From positions 98,045 through 162,044 of the forward strand of contig JABGOU010000003.1 of the NCBI GenBank assembly GCA_018645325.1: a stretch of 64,000 bases of DNA. Direction: 5' to 3'. The position numbers and the translations under genes are program-made. The stretch is from Desulfobacula sp. (GTDB lineage: Bacteria; Desulfobacterota; Desulfobacteria; Desulfobacterales; Desulfobacteraceae). The notes below the pieces were generated by a model, which searched no databases, was not told the DNA's origin, and was given only the letters and a program-made list of their open reading frames with translations. Every line of letters starts with the position of its first letter. Positions within the stretch are counted from its first letter, which is position 1. Shown in pieces: positions 1 through 10,479 of this stretch.

Positions 1-65
1 AGTTCCATTGTTTTGTCGGGTTTCCAATATCCTTTAATAATGGGCAAGTATTTTTTTTCTATCGA

Positions 66-84
66 TGGGGCACGATGTTTGCAA
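66..84 (+). promoter_or_regulatory. Sigma-54 (-24/-12) promoter of the minor pilin operon
   Basis: The sequence GGGCACGATGTTTGCA at 68-83 matches the RpoN consensus TGGCACG-N4-TTGCA in every conserved position except the first T. The -24 GG lies at 69-70 and the -12 GC at 81-82, so transcription would start near 94, about 50 bases before the first gene. Pilin genes are often RpoN/PilR controlled, which fits. The activator site is not visible, because the upstream enhancer would lie beyond the left edge. Confidence 0.7.
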
Positions 85-141
85 TATTCTCTTAAGAACG
101 TAAGAACGAATACTGTATTTTAAAAAACGGAGGATCTTATA

Positions 142-1185
142 ATTAAAAAAACAATGTTTTTCTTTGCATTAATCGTCTTTATTATTTTTAATTCAGCTTT
201 ATATGCCAAATCTTCTAACAGCAATTCCAGTAACTCTGGAGCCAGCGGAAGCAGTGGAAATTCAAATTCGTCTCTGAATATTTTTGGTGTAAAAGGTATT
301 AAAAGCGGATTGATAAAAGTTGATAAAAATATTTTTTATTCAACAGATAAACTGGATGTTTCAGTTATTTTCCCAAAATCGTTGAAATCAGTGTGGAACG
401 GTAGTGCTGATGCGTACTTGGTAATATGATTAGCGGATGGAACACTAATGGCTCCTTTTCCGGTTTTGAGTTCCGGCCAGACGCCGGATAAACCAAAAAC
501 ATTTGTTAGCGTAGATTTAAGTACAACACCGATTCCTACAGGTGATTATCAGCTTGCAATGATTCTTGTTAACCCTGGTGGGGATGCCTTGAATATTGGT
601 GACTGGTATAATGGATTCAGTGGTTTGATCAGTGCGACAACCTTTAAGTTTAAGAGCCAGTGTGATCCGATTGATACTAATTGTGACGGCATGATTGATG
701 TAACCGGGATAGTTGTTTTTCCATCCAGTGTGACACCTTCAGCTGGTGGTGCCACAACAATCACTGTTGGAAACGGAGAAACGCCTTACACGATTGTCAG
801 TGGAGATATTTCAATTGCCACTGTCAGTGATTCTACGCTTCCGGATGATGGTACTTTCATTATTACAGGTGTGGCAAATGGTTCAACAACGGTTACAATT
901 ACCGATTATGGTGGTAACAGTGCTACAGTAGATGTCCTGGTTACTGATACTTTACCGGTGACAGTCAATCCGGTGCAGGCTTCAATATTGGTATCTGAAA
1001 CAACGAATATTGCAATAAGCGGTGGTGTGGGGGGATTTACGGCCAGTTCAAACGATAATACTGTTACAAGCGTTTCCCTAAGTGGAAATACAGCAATTAT
1101 AACAGGAGTTGCCGATGGCATGTCAACCATAACTATTTCAGACAACAATGGGGAAAGCGTAAATGTGGATGTAACAGTACAATAA
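142..1185 (+). pseudogene. Secreted Ig-like (Big_2-type) repeat protein, interrupted by in-frame TGA
   Basis: This is the first gene of the pilus operon. A signal peptide (MFFFALIVFIIFNSALYAKS from 154) is followed by a Ser/Asn/Gly-rich linker and a domain ending in AYLVI. There an in-frame TGA stands at 427-429. The same frame continues without shift as LADGTLMAPFPVL to 1185. A calcium-loop-like DTNCDGMID and two bacterial Ig-like repeats ending in TITDYGGNSATVDV and TISDNNGESVNVDV follow. TGA most simply replaces TGG (Trp). GGAGG at 130-134 sits correctly for an ATT codon at 142, which would give IKKTMFFF, so the original start may have been ATG mutated to ATT. It may be a cell-surface or tip-associated protein; its exact role is unknown. 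Confidence 0.65.
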
Positions 1186-1331
1186 ATATTTATTAGAATT
1201 GTAATTTTAACATACAGAGGTGCTTTTAAAGGAAAAAAGTGCGGCAATAAAATTTTTCAGTGATGACAGCTATCATTTTGATCCAGGTAATCATCCTTAT
1301 TATTATCAATTTTTGAGAGGAATAATTACAC

Positions 1332-1844
1332 GTGGGAAAATTAAAATTTTACGAAAAAGGCTTTTCATTGTTTGAACTAATCATTGTGATAGCGATGATT
1401 GCAATACTGACAACAATTGCCATCCCTCTTTTTTCAAAAATGAATTCGAATATGAGGCTAAAAGGTTCAGCACGTGATATTCATTCATTATTACAACTGA
1501 CCCGGCTTCGGGCGATAAAAGAACAGGCCTTTGTAGTCGTTGATTTTGATCCTGACCGGGATGGAAACCTTCAAGGGAATTATATTGCCTTTGTAGATGA
1601 TAATGCTGATTTCACAAGAGATGGTATAGAGGAAATATTTTATCAAAATAATTTACAAGTCGACATTCAGATGACGAGCGCAGCCTTTGGCCCGAGTCCT
1701 GCAAAAACATATACTTGTTTTAATATAAATGGTTTCCCGGTTGACAGCTTACTAAATGAATACAGTGGCACAGTTAATCTTTCAAATGCCTATAATTCAC
1801 ACCAGATCAGCCTGAATGCTGTTGGGCTTTCAACTGTACAATGA
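1332..1844 (+). CDS. Type IV minor pilin, GspH/FimT family
   Basis: This is a 170-residue prepilin. The class III leader ends KG, and cleavage would leave FSLFELIIVIAMIAIL with Glu at mature position 5 and a single hydrophobic helix. This is the N-methylation and assembly signature recognised by prepilin peptidase PilD. The C-terminal part has the GspH/FimT character (LLQLTRLRAIKEQAFVVVDF). The start is GTG, with GAGAGGA about 10 bases upstream. It is followed by PilW-, PilV-, PilX- and PilY1-like genes in the order typical of the minor pilin cluster that primes pilus assembly. The family is clear; the symbol fimT is plausible but not certain. Confidence 0.85.
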   Translation: MGKLKFYEKGFSLFELIIVIAMIAILTTIAIPLFSKMNSNMRLKGSARDIHSLLQLTRLRAIKEQAFVVVDFDPDRDGNLQGNYIAFVDDNADFTRDGIEEIFYQNNLQVDIQMTSAAFGPSPAKTYTCFNINGFPVDSLLNEYSGTVNLSNAYNSHQISLNAVGLSTVQ

Positions 1845-1900
1845 TGCAAGTTTAAAAAATTGCATTTAAGAGGTGGATATTTTAAAAAAAAAAGTGATCA

Positions 1901-2560
1901 ATGAAAACGAAAACTGAACACAGCAAAGGATTCACCATCATAGAGCTTCTCATTGCCATGCTGATAAGCAGCATAGTGATTGCCTCGATATACAGTGCTT
2001 TCCAATCGAACTTAAGTTCATATACAACACAGCAGCGAGTGGTTGGAATGCAGCAGAATAGCAGGGCTATTTCCTTTTATATTACCCGGGACATCATGAT
2101 GGCAGGGTATGACCCGGGGGATGTTAAGGCTGATGCCGGAATTTCAGACGCCAGAAGTGGTTCCATTACTCTTTCAGCTGATTTAAATGAAAATGATGCA
2201 ATTGATGCAAATGAGACAATTACATATACGGTTGTGGGAACAGATTTGACAAGAAACGGCACAGTGCTTTCAAAAAATGTTAATATTTTAAATTTTGTAT
2301 ACCTGGATAAAGATGGCACTGTATTAACAGATTCAGATGGGGATGGCGTTGTGGATGATATGTCGGATATAGTTTCCATTCAAATTAGTGTAATCGTGCA
2401 GGAAGGAGATAAAATCTCCCAACTGGCTCAAAATTATACCAATAATAAAACATATTACAATCAGCAAGGCACTGTTCTTCTTGACAAATCAGCAGCGCCG
2501 GACCTGTTACGGAGAAGACTTTATACTGCACAGATCAATTGCAGAAATCTTGGACTTTAA
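1901..2560 (+). CDS. pilW: Type IV minor pilin, PilW-like
   Basis: A 219-residue protein with a prepilin leader ending SKG, then FTIIELLIAMLISSIVIASI with Glu5. The next part (QSNLSSYTTQQRVVGMQQNSRAISFYITRDIMMAGYDP) is typical of PilW, the minor pilin that bridges the PilV/X/Y1 tip complex to the fibre. A DSDGDGVVDD segment near residues 147-156 resembles a calcium loop. The best Shine-Dalgarno (AGAGGTGG near 1870) is unusually far, about 25 bases, from the ATG. A stop codon two codons before the ATG rules out an upstream start in this frame. Confidence 0.85.
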   Translation: MKTKTEHSKGFTIIELLIAMLISSIVIASIYSAFQSNLSSYTTQQRVVGMQQNSRAISFYITRDIMMAGYDPGDVKADAGISDARSGSITLSADLNENDAIDANETITYTVVGTDLTRNGTVLSKNVNILNFVYLDKDGTVLTDSDGDGVVDDMSDIVSIQISVIVQEGDKISQLAQNYTNNKTYYNQQGTVLLDKSAAPDLLRRRLYTAQINCRNLGL

Positions 2561-2576
2561 ATATTAGGGTGAAACG

Positions 2577-3095
2577 ATGGTAACCAGTAGATCAATAAAG
2601 CAAGTTTTCAATAATGGGAACGGGTTCACCATTATTGAAGTATTGATTGCCATTGGCATTCTTTCCATAGGTATTTTAGGAATGGCAACCATGCAAATCT
2701 CCTCAATAAGGGGCAATAATACTGCAGGTAAACTGACGTCAAATTCAATATGGGCCATAAACCGGATTGAGAAAATCATAGCCTTGGATTACGATGATGC
2801 CGAGCTTACAGGTTCTGTCTATGATCACGATACTGACACTTCCCTTTCGGCTCATTTGGCAGCAAATGTCGGGGTTGGGCTCCATCAAAATCCTGTCAGC
2901 TCTGACGGCCTGGATAATAACAGCGACGGTCAGATAGATGAAACCGGTGAAACCGGTGCTATGACCATGCAGTGGCAGGTGGTCGATGATTACCCCATCC
3001 TTGATTCAAAATGGATTCAAATTACTGTGTCTAAGGGCACAGGTCTTGCACAAAAAACAGTTTCAATCATCTATTACAAAATTAATACCATTTAA
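2577..3095 (+). CDS. pilV: Type IV minor pilin, PilV-like
   Basis: A 172-residue prepilin with leader NGNG and mature start FTIIEVLIAIGILSIGILGM (Glu5). The following AT-MQ-IS pattern is characteristic of PilV, and a NNSDGQIDE loop lies near the middle. It sits 16 bases after pilW with AGGGTGA before the ATG, so it is in the same transcript. PilV is expected to form the tip-priming complex with PilW, PilX and PilY1 in the inner membrane and periplasm. Confidence 0.85.
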   Translation: MVTSRSIKQVFNNGNGFTIIEVLIAIGILSIGILGMATMQISSIRGNNTAGKLTSNSIWAINRIEKIIALDYDDAELTGSVYDHDTDTSLSAHLAANVGVGLHQNPVSSDGLDNNSDGQIDETGETGAMTMQWQVVDDYPILDSKWIQITVSKGTGLAQKTVSIIYYKINTI

Positions 3096-3109
3096 CACGG
3101 TAATAAAAC

Positions 3110-3685
3110 ATGAAACAACCAAAGGACATCCTCAGCAATAAAAACGGTTCTGCACTTATTATTGTATTGTTAATAATGATGTCTATTTTAATGATGGGTA
3201 TTTTTGCAACGCAGGAAACCACCAATGAACTTCAAATTGCCGGCGCAGATCTGCAAGTAAAAAAAGCTTTTTATGAAGCTGACGGCGGGACAGAATACGG
3301 TGCCCAACTTCTGGAAGAAAACATAGCCTGCTACGGTTTTGATCCTGCTGAAACCTATCCAATTGATATTGGAAAAATCAAAGTTAATGATGACGATTTC
3401 TGGGGTAACACAACTGTCGGACAGACCGCATTTTATTATCCGAATGATGCATCGGACCCCCGCACCAATATTCAAATTATTAACGAAGGTACCTCCTTTG
3501 GTGTTGGCGGGGCAGTTCAAATGGTTTCCGGCTATGAGGGTCTCGGAAAAAGTGCTGGCTCGGGCGGGGCTAAAATCACATTCACAGTGTCCAGCATTCA
3601 TCAAAAAAACAATCGAAATGCCGGAAGAGTGACTGTTCAGTGGAGACATGTAATCGGTCAGGAAAATGACTGCCGATACAGATAG
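3110..3685 (+). CDS. pilX: Type IV pilus assembly protein, PilX-like
   Basis: A 191-residue protein. Instead of the classic G/FxxxE cleavage site it has the PilX_N type start NGSALIIVLLIMMSILMMGI, then ATQETTNELQIAGADLQ and AFYEADGGTEYG, the counterpart of the AFYAAEAGIE motif of PilX proteins. It is a probable minor pilin or pilin-like component that carries PilY1. It starts 14 bases after pilV; the Shine-Dalgarno is weak, so translational coupling is likely. The C-terminus ends with VTVQWRHVIGQENDCRYR and no second membrane segment. Confidence 0.75.
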   Translation: MKQPKDILSNKNGSALIIVLLIMMSILMMGIFATQETTNELQIAGADLQVKKAFYEADGGTEYGAQLLEENIACYGFDPAETYPIDIGKIKVNDDDFWGNTTVGQTAFYYPNDASDPRTNIQIINEGTSFGVGGAVQMVSGYEGLGKSAGSGGAKITFTVSSIHQKNNRNAGRVTVQWRHVIGQENDCRYR

Positions 3686-3706
3686 AAGAACATAAGGAGG
3701 TTTTTC

Positions 3707-6700
3707 ATGACTTTATTTAAATGTAAAATTGTCGATATCCTCGTAGGAGTAATTTTTTTGTCTGCTTCAGTTTTATTACCACATCAGGTCTTAGCAGTAA
3801 CCGAGTGCGACTGCAGTTCAGATGCCGCCTCTCCGCCATTCCTAGCAGCAGGCGCATCACCCAACCTGCTTTTGCTCATCGACAATTCAGCTAGTATGCT
3901 GGATATGGGGTATATAGATGACACAAAGGAATCCTGGGAATGTTTTGATAACACCTTTGATAACACTGAGTCCTATACCGGATATTTTGATAATACAAAG
4001 TGGTATCAATACGACAACTCGGTTTACGCTGGTGATGTTGCAGCTGGGATCACCACCAATGCCGGTCGCTTTGTCCCATTTTCCGCCGTGCTGCCAGGTG
4101 CTGCGCAAAACGTCGGCGGTACGCTCTACACATCCGCTGATATGGTTGTCGAAATGTGGGAGAACCCTGCTACTGTCTGGAATGTTGATTTATATACCAC
4201 CGGAAAAATTTTAAACTGGGCAACAGCCTCCAAACTTGATGTAGAAAAAAAAATACTGACCGGCGGAAAGTATGATGAAACTAGGGAAGTATGGACTTCA
4301 GAAGCCAGGGGCTGTGCTGGGTACCGCTTTATAAAAGAGATCTCACTGGTATCAGGTGGGACGAACTACAAGCTTACTATGGGTATTCTAGCCGGAGATA
4401 ACGATATAACACAACTTGAAATCTTTAAAATCAGTGAAGACGGATATGATAATTATGGTGATTGCGCAACCGCGGTGGAAGAGGTTCTATTTGGCACTGG
4501 AAATCCGCAAAATGCTGTAGGCAACTGTATCGATCCCGATAATGATGCGGACAATTCTGAAAAACAGGTTCTTATCCACTCTACCACAGACTGCTGGAAA
4601 TACTGGAAAGGGGATCTCAATAACTGGCCCCAGCACACGACAACATTGCTTGACAAATGTGGTGATGTCTATGCCTCCGGTGTGGACCCCAGGGAAATTT
4701 CACCTTCTGATCCATCCTATGCCTGTTATGGTGACTCTATTGCGGGAACCGATTATATCGGCCGGTGTTGGACTGTTGGAACGGTCTGCCCCGAAGTGGT
4801 CTGTGCAGATGATAATGATCCGGCCGTACCGGAACAAAGCGGCGGTAGTCCGTATTACCGATGCAATACCAACATAGTCCAATATTGTCCAAAGAGTAAC
4901 TATAAGAAAGGGGCTTGCAACGTCGCCTGGCGGGTGTATTATGCCCCAGGAACCTGTCCTGAGGATGCCGGCGCCGGTTGGGTAGGCGGGTATTCAGGTG
5001 TTGGCGTCATACCGGCTGTACTTGAAACCTGCGTAGAAGATGCAATGATCGCTTATTGTCAAGGTATCCAAGCGCCACAGGTTGTTGACCCTTCAGATTT
5101 GGTGGTTAATCCCACAAATTCAGCCACCTCGGTAGGAGATGTATATAATCTACCGGCCATTCTTACTGATGCGGGTGTTGTAGGCGGACTGGGAGAACCC
5201 ATAGCCAAAATGAATGGACTGATCCAAAAAGATGCTGCGACCTCTGTACCTGAAGGGCTGTTGCAAAAATATGCAAGCCAGATCAGAATCGGTGCCATGG
5301 CATTTAATAATGACGGGTCTTACAGCGAATGTGATGCCACCCTATTTGATCCTTATGTCACATATAACTGTGACGATGACGACAATGAAGACGGAACATA
5401 CCTAGTACAAGAAATGGGTGGTAACACAGCTGACCTGATTGTAAATATCAATGATATTAAAGCTGACTCATGGACACCACTTGCAGAAGCCATGTTCAAT
5501 GCCATCGGTTATTTTACCTAGGACACCAATTATCTTATCAAAACTGATCATTTACAGATTAACGGAAGTGCCGCCCCCGAGCCTATAGAAGAATACTGCC
5601 AGGCCAATAATATTGTTATTATTACTGATGGTGGCTCAACTGCTGATTTAAACCCAAAAATGGTGGCAGTGGCAGCAGGGGTTGCTAAAGACGCTGATGG
5701 TACGGATGACAGCAATGGTTGCGGAGCCCTTTACGGCAGTACTTATCTGGATGACCTGACCTATTTTGCAAAGGAAAACAATAGCCTTTATAATAACAGC
5801 TCCTATGTTTTTACTGAACCACCCGAAAATATCTCAACATATATTGTTTCTAACGGAACACCGCGGAATATAGGAACAGGGGAGTGCAGTCCTGCAACAT
5901 TGCTGACCAATGCTGCGGACAACGGGAGTGATAAAAGTCTTTTAACTGCAAATAATCCTGATGAGTTGTACACAGAACTGGATGATTTATTTCAATACAC
6001 ACTTGAACGGGCAGCATCGGGATCTGCAGCATCCGTAATTGCTGCAACAAGATCCGGTGAAGGTGCGGTCTACCAGGCTATTTTCTGGCCGAACATGGAT
6101 GATCCCAGTGGTGATCCGACAGTGACCTGGGTCGGAGAGGTACATGCCCTTATGGTCGATTCACTTGGCCAGTTGTATGAAGATACTGTACAGGATTCAA
6201 CCCTGGATACAGCCGAAGACAAACGAGTGATTTTTTACTATGATAACACAGAAAAGAAAACCATGGCATGCTGGGACGGGGCTGTCGATATTGTCAGCGG
6301 TACCTGTAGCGGTACATCAAAAGATTTAGACGAGGTGAGCTATTTATGGTCTGCTGCTGAATGGCTGGCGGATATAACAGAGGCAGACATTCTTGTGAAC
6401 CGAATAGCGTATATGTCAAATGAAAAAAGAAGGTATATTTTTACCTGGAATGATTTGAACAATGATGGAAAAGTTGGCACACCAGGCACGCCCAGCACTC
6501 AATATGGATTCGAATTTGAAGAAGGAACAAACTGGAATACCTTATCAACCACAGCAACTGCAGCAGGCAGGGATTCTCTTTTTTCCGATTTCGGCGTCAC
6601 AACTGCTGCCGAACTCAATGAAATTGTCAACTGGATGCGTGGAAAAGATGATTTAACAGATAATTCCGTCAGGGCCAGGCAGGTTCCGACACCTGCTAAT

Positions 6701-8632
6701 TTTAATATTACAGGCAGTCCTGCTAATATTACATGGAGACTTGGCGATGTTATTCATTCAACGCCAACAGCTGTAGGAAAGCCGGTGGAATCATTTCATC
6801 TGCTTTACAAAGACGTCACATACGCCGAATTTTACAGCAAATATGAACACCGTCGGAATGTAATCTATTTTGGTGCCAATGATGGCATGCTTCACGCCTT
6901 GAATGGTGGATTTTATGACCCGTCATCAAAATCTTTTTGTAAAAACCTGGATAGTGATAACCTTTGTTTTGATGACGGATCAATGCCTGAACTGGGTGCG
7001 GAGCTGTGGGCATATGTTCCTTACAACCTTCAGCCCCATCTTAAATGCCTGGTGGACCCCAATTACCGCCATAAATACTATATGGATCTTAAACCCCGAA
7101 TTTTTGATGTTAAAATATTTTCTGTGGATGCAGATCACCCTGGAGGCTGGGGAACTATTCTGGTTGCCGGGATGCGGTTAGGCGGAAAAGAATTAGAATC
7201 AGATGGTGTTGCTGACAATAGAAAATTTATTTCTTCTTATATTATACTGGATATTACCAATCCTGAAGAAAAACCTGTTCTATTAGGAGAGTTGACGGTT
7301 AATTCTAATACACATGCCGATATGGGATATACCACAAATATCCCCACTGTCGTGCCCATAAAACCAGATGGAAGTGATGATTCAGAATGGTATTTGGTAT
7401 TTGGAAACGGGCCAACAAGTCTTGATGGCACAAGCGACCAGAAACCACGACTGGCTGCTTTCAATCTAAATCAGTTAACTTCAGGTTCGTCTGAGCCCTT
7501 TCAAATTCTAAGTTCACTTGGGTCAACCCGGGGTTCAATTGAACTGAGCGGTTCTGACAATGGTTTTGTATCAGACCCTGTTACCATAGATTTTTTGGTA
7601 GGTGGATCTCTTGATGAAGATTACAGGGGCGATGCCATATATTTTGGAACAGTAGAAGGCACATGGGGAAACTGGAGTGGTAAAATGTATCGATGGGTGA
7701 CAAACGCCGATACCTCTTCAACAACACCTGATGACTGGGGAAACTCCCTTACGAACGAGCCCGATCTTTTAATCAACACAGGCCGGCCTATTACAGCAGC
7801 GCCTACCATCGGCTGGGATGGATTTAATTACTGGATATATTTTGGTACGGGTCGTTTTCTTCACGAGGATGATAAATCCGATGTCAGCAGCAATGGGAAA
7901 GATCTTTTTTTCGGGCTTAAGGAACCGGTTAATCTGGATGGCGACTTTACCTGGGCTACAATCGGATTTAATGACTCTACCGGAGACATCAACTCCACAA
8001 ATCTACCCGGCTCACGTAACCTGGTACGAACTGATCAGATTGTCGTCAGTCAGGCTGATTCAAAAACGCAATCCCTTTTAACCTGCCTGGATGGTACCAG
8101 TGACTGTTTAATACCATCAACTAATATAGGCGGCTCTGATGATTTGGTTAATTATTTTTCAGAACTTGAAGATTTCATCTCCGGCACCGGATTTATCTAT
8201 GATATTATTCTTAATCCAATCGGCTACACTGGAACTGATGGATGGTATCTCAAATTTTCGGAAGACCGGGAAAGAAATCTGGGACAGCCTACCCTGTTAG
8301 GCGGGTTAACGACGTTTACCACCTACCAGCCTTATGAAAATATCTGCCTTCTTGAGGGTCTGGCAAATCTTTACGGCCTGTATTTTAAAACCGGCACGGC
8401 GTGGCATGAAGCAGTTTTCAATTCTGGTGCTTCGGAAGGTGTTGATCCGAAAGTTATCAGTAGAAAGGAAATCGGCAAAGGGCTTGCAACAACTCCAAAC
8501 CTTCATGTTGGTAAGGCAGACGGTGCCAAAGCTATTGTTCAGACAAGTACAGGTGCGATTGTAGAAATTGAGCAACCGACACTACCCTTGCAGGAGAGCA
8601 AAACCGGGAAGGCATCATGGCTTAGGGAATAA
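3707..8632 (+). pseudogene. pilY1: PilY1/PilC-like pilus tip adhesin, interrupted by in-frame TAG
   Basis: Preceded by AAGGAGG. A signal peptide ends near VLAVTECDC. A von Willebrand A-like domain follows with a MIDAS-like LLLIDNSASM near residue 62. The frame is stopped by TAG at 5519-5521 (AIGYFT, stop, DTNYLI) and continues unshifted to 8632; the full read-through is 1641 residues. After the stop come the VWA strand NNIVIITDGGS, a calcium-loop-like NDLNNDGKVG, and the Neisseria PilC-type beta-propeller with NVIYFGANDGMLHALNGG and WIYFGTGRFL. The stop lies inside the VWA domain, so the two halves would not be independent proteins. CAG (Gln) to TAG is the simplest explanation. It is either a nonsense allele, a sequencing error or a recoded amber. 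Internal restart at 5660 lacks a good ribosome site. Confidence 0.75.
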
Positions 8633-8636
8633 GGAA

Positions 8637-9303
8637 TTTTCTATAAAAACCAAACTAAAGGAGATTGCGACCTCTACAAATGAGAAATGGCTCTATATTT
8701 TATCTGACAATGGTAAAATTTTAATTTATTCAATTACCTGTCTCCTAAAAGGTGAGACAACTATTGGAAACGATATCGCGTCGGTTGCAGCAGACCCTGA
8801 GAAATATATAATTTTTATATAATAATGAAAAAGCTGTTCATAATCTTTCGTTTGATTTTGTCCAAAAGATCGACACATTCGGCTCTCCTTTTATAGGGGC
8901 CCCGAAGAACCTTTAGCCATTATTGTTTTTACCGGCTCTCAGTGGCAGTATTACGTCCAGTACATGGCGTTGTTTGTGTTGGTGTTCAAACAAAATTATG
9001 GAATTTTAAAAATCGTTATTAAACATTTCCCATTAAAGATGCAATAAATCTGCCTTATCTGTTGCTGCCTCTTTATATGCTGATTCAGAAGGTAAATTTG
9101 CCAAATTTCATAGACTTTTAGAGGATAATTATAAGATCCTTGATGAAGTAAAAAGTCTTGATATTGCTAAAAATGTTGGATTAGGCAGTGAAAAAGTTGA
9201 GTTCCAGTTTAAAAATCTGGTATGGTCACAAAAGATTCAAAAAGATATATCTGACAGTAAAAATGCCGGACTGATTTTCTATTTGTCGTTTATGCCACTT
9301 TAA
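8637..9303 (+). pseudogene. Decayed propeller plus DsbA/thioredoxin-fold protein
   Basis: Homology-like segments continue across at least three frame changes. IKTKLKEIATSTNEKWLYIL and GKILIYS resemble a beta-propeller blade and end at a stop at 8820-8822. The next frame gives NNEKAVHNLSFDFVQKID and FGSPFIGAPK. After another shift comes PLAIIVFTGSQWQYYVQY and LKIVIKHFPL. A further shift gives KFAKFHRLLEDNYKIL and DIAKNVGLGSEKVEFQF, ending at 9303. The order is that of DsbA-like oxidoreductases, in which FSDFQCPYC would carry the CxxC. Here the cysteines read W and Y, so even a repaired frame would be redox-dead. It directly follows pilY1. Confidence 0.6.
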
Positions 9304-9361
9304 TTATGAGATTGCAACAGATATAATCAATTCAGATATAAACCTAAAAAGGAGAAAAAGT

Positions 9362-9817
9362 ATGACGGATGAAAAAATAAAAGAATCTATAGCGCCCTGT
9401 GGATTGTGTTGTGAAACTTGCTTTGCCCATGTTGACGGCGATATTCGCATGTATAGCATGAAACTCAAAGAAAAATTGGGAAATTTTCACATCAATGCCA
9501 AGCGATTTGAAACCCTGCTGGATGACCCTGTTTTCAAAAAATATGCTGATTTTAAAGAAATGCTTGATTATTTGGCATCGGAAAACTGTAAGGGTTGCCG
9601 CAATGAGCAGTGTAAGCTGTTTAAAGATTGCGGCGTAAGAGGATGTCACCAGGGAAAACAGATTGATTTTTGTTACCAGTGTGACCAATTCCCATGCGAC
9701 AGAACCAATTTTGACCCAGGCCTTTATAAAGGATGGGTGGCAATAAACGAAATAATACAAAAAAAGGGGATTGAAAAATATTATGAAAAGGCTATAGTTC
9801 GCTCCAGATATGCATAA
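9362..9817 (+). CDS. DUF3795 cysteine-rich protein
   Basis: A 151-residue protein with many cysteines in pairs and clusters: CGLCCETC near the N-terminus, then CKGC, CKLFKDCGVRGC and CYQCDQFPC. This pattern and length match the DUF3795 family, in which the cysteines probably bind a metal or an iron-sulfur centre; the biochemical function is unknown. AAGGAG precedes the ATG. It stands alone between a decayed gene and a gene on the opposite strand. Confidence 0.7.
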   Translation: MTDEKIKESIAPCGLCCETCFAHVDGDIRMYSMKLKEKLGNFHINAKRFETLLDDPVFKKYADFKEMLDYLASENCKGCRNEQCKLFKDCGVRGCHQGKQIDFCYQCDQFPCDRTNFDPGLYKGWVAINEIIQKKGIEKYYEKAIVRSRYA

Positions 9818-9921
9818 TATAGCCCCTTGGAAGGCCACCCAAGGATCTATACTGAGCATTTTAAAAAATAAACCGAACTTGGAAATATATTATATCAGAA
9901 AAGAATGCCACGAATTTACAT

Positions 9922-10188
9922 TTACATCGTATGTGTAAAGATATTCACCCCATAGCCGATAAAAATCAGGCCAAACAACCCTGTGAAAAAACCCATGACT
10001 GTGATGACGCGGTACAGATTCCTTTTCGCACCATGGGTTCGGGATGCTTCTATATTTTTAAAATAAACCATACCGTCTGCAAGCCGGTTCTCATCTTCAT
10101 ATTTTTTAAGATTATTGTTTTTATTGCGGCCTTTGATAACCATATATATTCCGGTTGCTAAGATGACACAACCTGTGAAAAAAAACAT
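9922..10188 (-). CDS. Small membrane protein with two predicted helices
   Basis: An 88-residue protein not assigned to a family. One hydrophobic segment lies at the N-terminus (MFFFTGCVILATGIYMVIKG) and one at the C-terminus (VITVMGFFTGLFGLIFIGYG). A charged middle part between them begins RNKNNNLKKYEDENR. The helix-loop-helix layout and the sharp change between hydrophobic and charged parts favour a real protein over a chance ORF. The ribosome site is weak, and the other strand also has an open frame here, so certainty is moderate. Confidence 0.45.
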   Translation of the reverse strand: MFFFTGCVILATGIYMVIKGRNKNNNLKKYEDENRLADGMVYFKNIEASRTHGAKRNLYRVITVMGFFTGLFGLIFIGYGVNIFTHTM

Positions 10189-10345
10189 AAAAATTTTCCG
10201 TCCCAGTCTATTGTATTTTGGTTATAATCCCATACATTCATAATCATCATACTTATTTTTATGAAATATTCAATCCATTGTTAAGGAAATGGGTATGAAG
10301 TCAAATAAAAAAAATAAATGTAAGGATTACCGTGGCTTCTGGTTT

Positions 10346-10376
10346 ATTTTTACACGCCCTGCAGGCGCATAAAAAT
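10346..10376. terminator. Possible hairpin terminator downstream of the opine dehydrogenase gene
   Basis: ATTTTTA and CGCC pair with GGCG and TAAAAAT around a CTGCA loop, with a mismatched CA step. The A/T runs on both flanks would make it work in both directions. It lies about 100 bases past the stop at 10480 and before the start of the small membrane protein. The rest of 10189-10479 shows only A/T-rich sequence and no gene. Confidence 0.4.
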
Positions 10377-10479
10377 TCTCCAGACATGCCAGTTTTTTTT
10401 GATTTTAATTTTTTTAAAAAAATTTAGAGCTTATTTTAACATTAAATCTGTTCAGGCTTTGGGGTACACCTAATTTTAT

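Noticed and set aside
427-429. Selenocysteine at the TGA of the first gene
   Set aside because: The context is a beta-sandwich surface protein without a redox motif, Trp (TGG) fits better, and only a short CCGG...CCGG pairing, not a convincing SECIS stem, follows.
549-764. Opposite-strand open frames across the pilus, katG, lsrF-like and dehydrogenase genes
   Set aside because: They shadow strong coding frames, lack ribosome sites and have no recognisable domains.
5519-5521. Pyrrolysine as the established explanation for the PilY1 TAG
   Set aside because: No pyl genes are in the window and a Gln codon is one transition away; kept only as a hypothesis.
10346-10376. Attachment site or regulator palindrome around CCTGCAGG
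   Set aside because: A terminator-like stem with A/T flanks explains it, and there is no integrase or tRNA nearby.
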